Below, one piece after another: positions 60,488-64,000 of a stretch of DNA of 64,000 nucleotides. Position 1 is the first letter of the stretch; the number at the start of each line of letters is the position of its first letter. The DNA is from Pseudodesulfovibrio thermohalotolerans. Its GTDB lineage: Bacteria; Desulfobacterota; Desulfovibrionia; Desulfovibrionales; Desulfovibrionaceae. The stretch is from the NCBI RefSeq assembly GCF_021353295.2, contig NZ_CP120635.1, positions 2,249,501 to 2,313,500 of the forward strand, read 5' to 3'. The translations under genes were made by a program, and so were the position numbers. Below the pieces are notes generated by a model. The model made no database searches. It saw nothing but the letters and a program-made list of their open reading frames with translations, and was not told the DNA's origin.

Positions 60488-60520
60488 CCGGGGGCCGCTA
60501 GAAGCGGCCCCCGGTTTTTT
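60488..60520 (+). terminator. Intrinsic terminator/attenuator inside the amino-acid ABC operon
   Basis: A 12-bp GC-rich stem CCGGGGGCCGCT/AGCGGCCCCCGG with a 3-nt loop is followed by six T. It lies 15 nt after the binding-protein stop and 27 nt before the permease start, a usual way to lower expression of the membrane components. Confidence 0.85.
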
Positions 60521-60546
60521 CGCGCATCCATCCCATCGAGCACGCA

Positions 60547-61557
60547 ATGAATGATACCAAGACGGTCGAACCCAAAAAGGAATTCGACAAGAACTTGTTT
60601 TGGAAGGCGGTATATGCGGTCACCCTGGTCTGCGTATGCCTGGGCTTCTACTGGGCCACCACCCAGACCGACTACATCTGGCGCTGGAATCGTATCCCCA
60701 AATATTTCTACTACATCGACGACGTAAACGTGACCGCCGAGATTGAGGGCGAAGTCACATCCATCACCCAAAAGGATGAGGATTCCGTGGTCATCGTCTC
60801 CGATGGAACGGATTCCGAACACTACACGATCCCCGGCTCCGACCTGATGGTCGACGTTGGCCAGACCGTGTACATGGGCGACACCATCGGCTCCTACTCC
60901 GAGGGGAGAATGGGATTGCTGGTGGAAGGCACGATCATCACCATCGAGGTCAGCATCGTGTCGATCATTTTCGGCATCCTCATCGGCCTGTTAACAGGAT
61001 TATCGAGGATATCGACCAACCCGTTCCTGAAGATGTCGGCCATCACCTACATCGAAATCATCCGAGGCACTCCCCTGCTCGTCCAGATCATGATCTGGTA
61101 CTTCGTGCTCGGTACGATCATCAACAACCTGCTGTTCAAGGCGGGTCTGTTCCAGATTCCGGAATTGTGGTTCGGCATCGCTTCCCTGGCCATCTTTGCC
61201 GGGGCATACGTTGCAGAAATCGTCCGCGCGGGCATCCAGTCCATCCACAAGGGACAGATGGAAGCGGCCCGATCCCTGGGCATGACCAAGACCATGGCCA
61301 TGATCAAGATCATCCTGCCGCAGGCATTCAAGCGAATTCTGCCGCCCCTGGCGGGACAGTTCATCAGCCTTATCAAGGATTCTTCGCTGCTTGGCGTCAT
61401 CGCCATCCGCGAGCTGACCAAAGCCACCCGCGAAGCCGTCACCACCAGCCTGATGCCCTACGAACTGTGGTTCGTCTGCGGCGTGCTCTACCTGGTTATA
61501 ACCTTCACCCTGTCCATGTTCGTCCAATACCTCGAAAGGCGAACAGCGGAGGCCTAG
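60547..61557 (+). CDS. Amino acid ABC transporter permease with extra soluble insert
   Basis: 336 residues. A first span at about 22-40 is followed by about 65-80 residues of soluble domain (VNVTAEIEGEVTSI..., VDVGQTVYMGDTIGSYSEG), with beta-strand/turn pattern like a lipoyl or barrel-sandwich hybrid, before the regular HisMQ-type permease core (GTIITIEVSIVSIIFGILIGLLTGL, EIIRGTPLLVQIMIWYF, GAYVAEIVRAGIQSIHKGQMEAARSLGM with the EAA loop). Members of this family are usually about 220 residues without the insert. Overlaps nothing, and is followed by the ATPase three nt later. Confidence 0.88.
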   Translation: MNDTKTVEPKKEFDKNLFWKAVYAVTLVCVCLGFYWATTQTDYIWRWNRIPKYFYYIDDVNVTAEIEGEVTSITQKDEDSVVIVSDGTDSEHYTIPGSDLMVDVGQTVYMGDTIGSYSEGRMGLLVEGTIITIEVSIVSIIFGILIGLLTGLSRISTNPFLKMSAITYIEIIRGTPLLVQIMIWYFVLGTIINNLLFKAGLFQIPELWFGIASLAIFAGAYVAEIVRAGIQSIHKGQMEAARSLGMTKTMAMIKIILPQAFKRILPPLAGQFISLIKDSSLLGVIAIRELTKATREAVTTSLMPYELWFVCGVLYLVITFTLSMFVQYLERRTAEA

Positions 61558-61560
61558 TTC

Positions 61561-62292
<732 letters not shown>

Positions 62293-62401
62293 TCCGCCGG
62301 AACGACCGACGACGGGAACTTTACGAAAAACAGGTCCGCCAAAGCGGATCATTGAGCGGCATCACCCCGGTGAACGGCGGATCAGGCCGCGCCGCTCGGC
62401 A

Positions 62402-62455
62402 GGGCCAGGCCGGAAGGAGAAGAATCTCCTTCCGGCCTGGCCCCTCTCCGTTTTG
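62402..62455 (+). terminator. Strong hairpin terminator of the amino-acid ABC operon
   Basis: A 19-bp perfect stem starting GGGCCAGGCCGG with an AGAA loop is followed by CTCTCCGTTTT. The stem is very strong, the T tract weak. Confidence 0.7.
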
Positions 62456-62866
62456 AGACAACACTCTCCCCTCAAATAATAGGCGTGCAATGTCGTTCCC
62501 ACTTGCCATCGCACCCGTCCCGGCCAAACCGCATCCCGCACACGAGCCGCGTCTCAAGCCGCAAGGGGCCACTCCAGGCTCCGGGGCACGGTTTTACGGC
62601 TACCGCACTACCAGGCAGCCGAGAAGGAAAGCGCGCCGAGGTCTTGCCGGACGACAATCCATACAGGCCGCCCCCCGCCGAGGCAGGGGGCGATCCGAAT
62701 CAGCAATATGAGTTGGAAGAGACAAGAGGTCCAGGTTCAGAGGCAGAATGGCTCAGGACCTACGGCGATGCGCTGCCGCATGTTGCTCTTGGAGATAATT
62801 CTCCAAGAGCACGGCCAGCCAAAGTTATATCGCCTTTACTTGTAAAAGCGGATTGAAAGGAGAGGC
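62456..62866. other. About 400 nt without a supported gene
   Basis: The open frames here lack ribosome binding sites and have unnatural composition. A perfect 12-bp inverted repeat (TGCTCTTGGAGA, 62784-62795, with its complement at 62800-62811, loop TAAT) lies about 55 nt beyond the stop of the MsbA-type gene and may stabilise its mRNA end. Confidence 0.5.
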
Positions 62867-64000
62867 TTACCCCTCAACACTCAATTGGCGGACTTCGTCG
62901 TCAGAAAGGGTTTCACAGAATTGCATCGAGTGAAGCTTGGCGTAGAGGGGACAGGTCTCCAGCAACTCCGCGTGGTTGCCAACGCCGACAACTTCACCCT
63001 TCTGCATGACGACAATCCGGTCTGCGTTGATAACCGTGGAAAGGCGGTGAGCGATCACGACGCTGGTTCTGTCCTGCATAAGATTCTGCAACGCCATCTG
63101 GACGATTCTTTCCGACTGAGTATCAAGAGCGCTGGTCGCTTCGTCCAGAATAAGCAGAGCCGGATTTTTAATCAGGGCTCTGGCGATGGTGATTCTCTGT
63201 TTCTGCCCACCGGAAAGTTTGACGCCTCTTTCCCCACAAATCGTGTCGTACCCCTCGGGCAACAACTCGATGAATTCGTGGGCATACGCGAACTTGGCGG
63301 CTTCGATAATCTGCTCCTCGGTCACGCCCGGGGAACCATAGGCGATATTCTCGCGGATGCTTCTGTTGAAGAGAATGGGGTCCTGGGAAACGATGCCGAT
63401 TGATCGACGCAGCGAGCCCAATTCGAGTTCGCGCAGAGGCGTCCCGTTGTAAGATATTTCCCCGCAGTCAACGTCATAGAATCGCGGGAAAAGATTAACC
63501 AGCGTGGTCTTGCCCGACCCGCTCGGCCCGACAAGGGCAATCCGTTCGTTGCGGTTGATCGTCAACGAGAAGTTCTTGAGCGCCGGTGTGGTGACGGTGG
63601 GATACGTAAAGGTGACGTCCTTGATCTCAAGCGTTTCAAGAGGACGCTCAAACGGGATGTTTCCGTTCTCTTCCGGACGAATATCGGTCGAGTCGAGAAG
63701 ACCGAAGACACGCTCGGCACTGGCCAAGGATTTTTGGATCACTTTGTTGGAATCGTTGATTTTCTTGATCGGCTCGTAAAGCATTATCAATGCCGTCACG
63801 AAAGAGAAGAAAGTACCCGGGGTAGACACGCCGTCCAGGACCTGCTTACCGCCGTACCAAAGGACGCCGCTGATGGCCACACCACCCGCAAGCTCCATTA
63901 TGCGGCTGGACATCTCGCTCGCCAGAACCTGTTTCTTGGACAGACCGACAATTTTGAAATTCTCTTTCTTGAACCGTTTAGCTTCCTTGCTCTCGGTGTT
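62867..64000 (-). CDS. MsbA-type ABC exporter, C-terminal part (runs off the window)
   Basis: The last ~377 residues are present; the frame is open to the window edge. The C-terminal part of the membrane domain (GGVAISGVLWYGGKQVLDG, LIMLYEPIKKINDSNKVIQK) is followed by an exporter ABC domain: GPSGSGKTTLVNLFPRFYD, IVSQDPILFNRSIRENIAYG, LSGGQKQRITIARAL, LLILDEATSALDTQSE and IAHRLSTV. This is closest to lipid A flippase MsbA, but a multidrug or peptide exporter of the same group is possible. Confidence 0.88.
   Translation of the reverse strand, partial: NTESKEAKRFKKENFKIVGLSKKQVLASEMSSRIMELAGGVAISGVLWYGGKQVLDGVSTPGTFFSFVTALIMLYEPIKKINDSNKVIQKSLASAERVFGLLDSTDIRPEENGNIPFERPLETLEIKDVTFTYPTVTTPALKNFSLTINRNERIALVGPSGSGKTTLVNLFPRFYDVDCGEISYNGTPLRELELGSLRRSIGIVSQDPILFNRSIRENIAYGSPGVTEEQIIEAAKFAYAHEFIELLPEGYDTICGERGVKLSGGQKQRITIARALIKNPALLILDEATSALDTQSERIVQMALQNLMQDRTSVVIAHRLSTVINADRIVVMQKGEVVGVGNHAELLETCPLYAKLHSMQFCETLSDDEVRQLSVEG

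Noticed and set aside
62485..62856. 123-codon plus-strand frame between the ABC operon terminator and the MsbA-type gene
   Set aside because: No start signal, Pro/Arg-rich shadow composition, no recognisable domain.

Overview
The window looks like chromosome of a GC-rich, Gram-negative, anaerobic bacterium of the sulfate-reducing Desulfovibrio/Pseudodesulfovibrio type. This is inferred from gene content and order: psd-pssA-leuA-leuC-leuD-leuB in one run, a split ferredoxin-rich glutamate synthase, a TunR-like integrase/TOBE regulator beside a molybdate/tungstate transporter, an ADP-forming acyl-CoA synthetase, a PEP-CTERM protein and a small twin-CXXC protein. I see no rRNA, CRISPR array, insertion sequence or intact prophage. 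The genus is an inference; no 16S or marker search was possible.

Layout. 1-4 kb: start of metF, a NUDIX gene coupled to an ABC-F ATPase, a GIY-YIG protein and two small membrane/coiled-coil proteins. 4-10.2 kb: leucine biosynthesis preceded by the two phosphatidylethanolamine genes. 10.3-16 kb: a YdjM-type membrane protein, a DMT exporter, a methyltransferase-like protein, a tRNA cluster (three identical tRNA-Gly and one tRNA-Cys), dksA and an NFACT protein. 16.3-24 kb: a lysozyme-like hydrolase, mutY, gpmA, a large zinc-knuckle membrane protein and two glycosyltransferases. 24-30 kb: lytic transglycosylase, twin-CXXC protein, TolC, a MogA-like protein, a DUF1614 protein, rfbA, a 47-residue membrane protein and a PilZ protein. 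30-36 kb: an RdgC-like protein split by one in-frame stop, a GDSL esterase, an orphan YcaO enzyme, an amino-acid permease and tRNA-Leu.

36.4-44.6 kb is the most unusual part: nhaC-type antiporter, cytoplasmic sulfatase-fold hydrolase with Thr at the nucleophile position, Crp/Fnr regulator, thioredoxin, thioredoxin-reductase-like flavoprotein, small unknown protein and ADP-forming acyl-CoA synthetase, all on the minus strand. A decayed piece of a glutamate-type dehydrogenase lies immediately in front of the synthetase. A perfect 16-bp palindrome upstream of nhaC is a candidate operator. I infer an import-hydrolyse-ferment module whose dehydrogenase has been deleted.

45-50.5 kb: a PEP-CTERM protein, the tunR-like regulator divergent from modA-modB-DUF364 (no modC in view) and a DUF922 metalloprotease-like protein. 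50.7-55.8 kb: three-gene glutamate synthase. 56-59 kb: orphan HicB, MltA and an AI-2E-type permease. 59.6-62.3 kb: a polar amino-acid ABC transporter whose permease has an extra soluble insert. The window ends inside an MsbA-type exporter. Several intergenic gaps carry long hairpins, two of which share an AACTTTTTAT-containing module.
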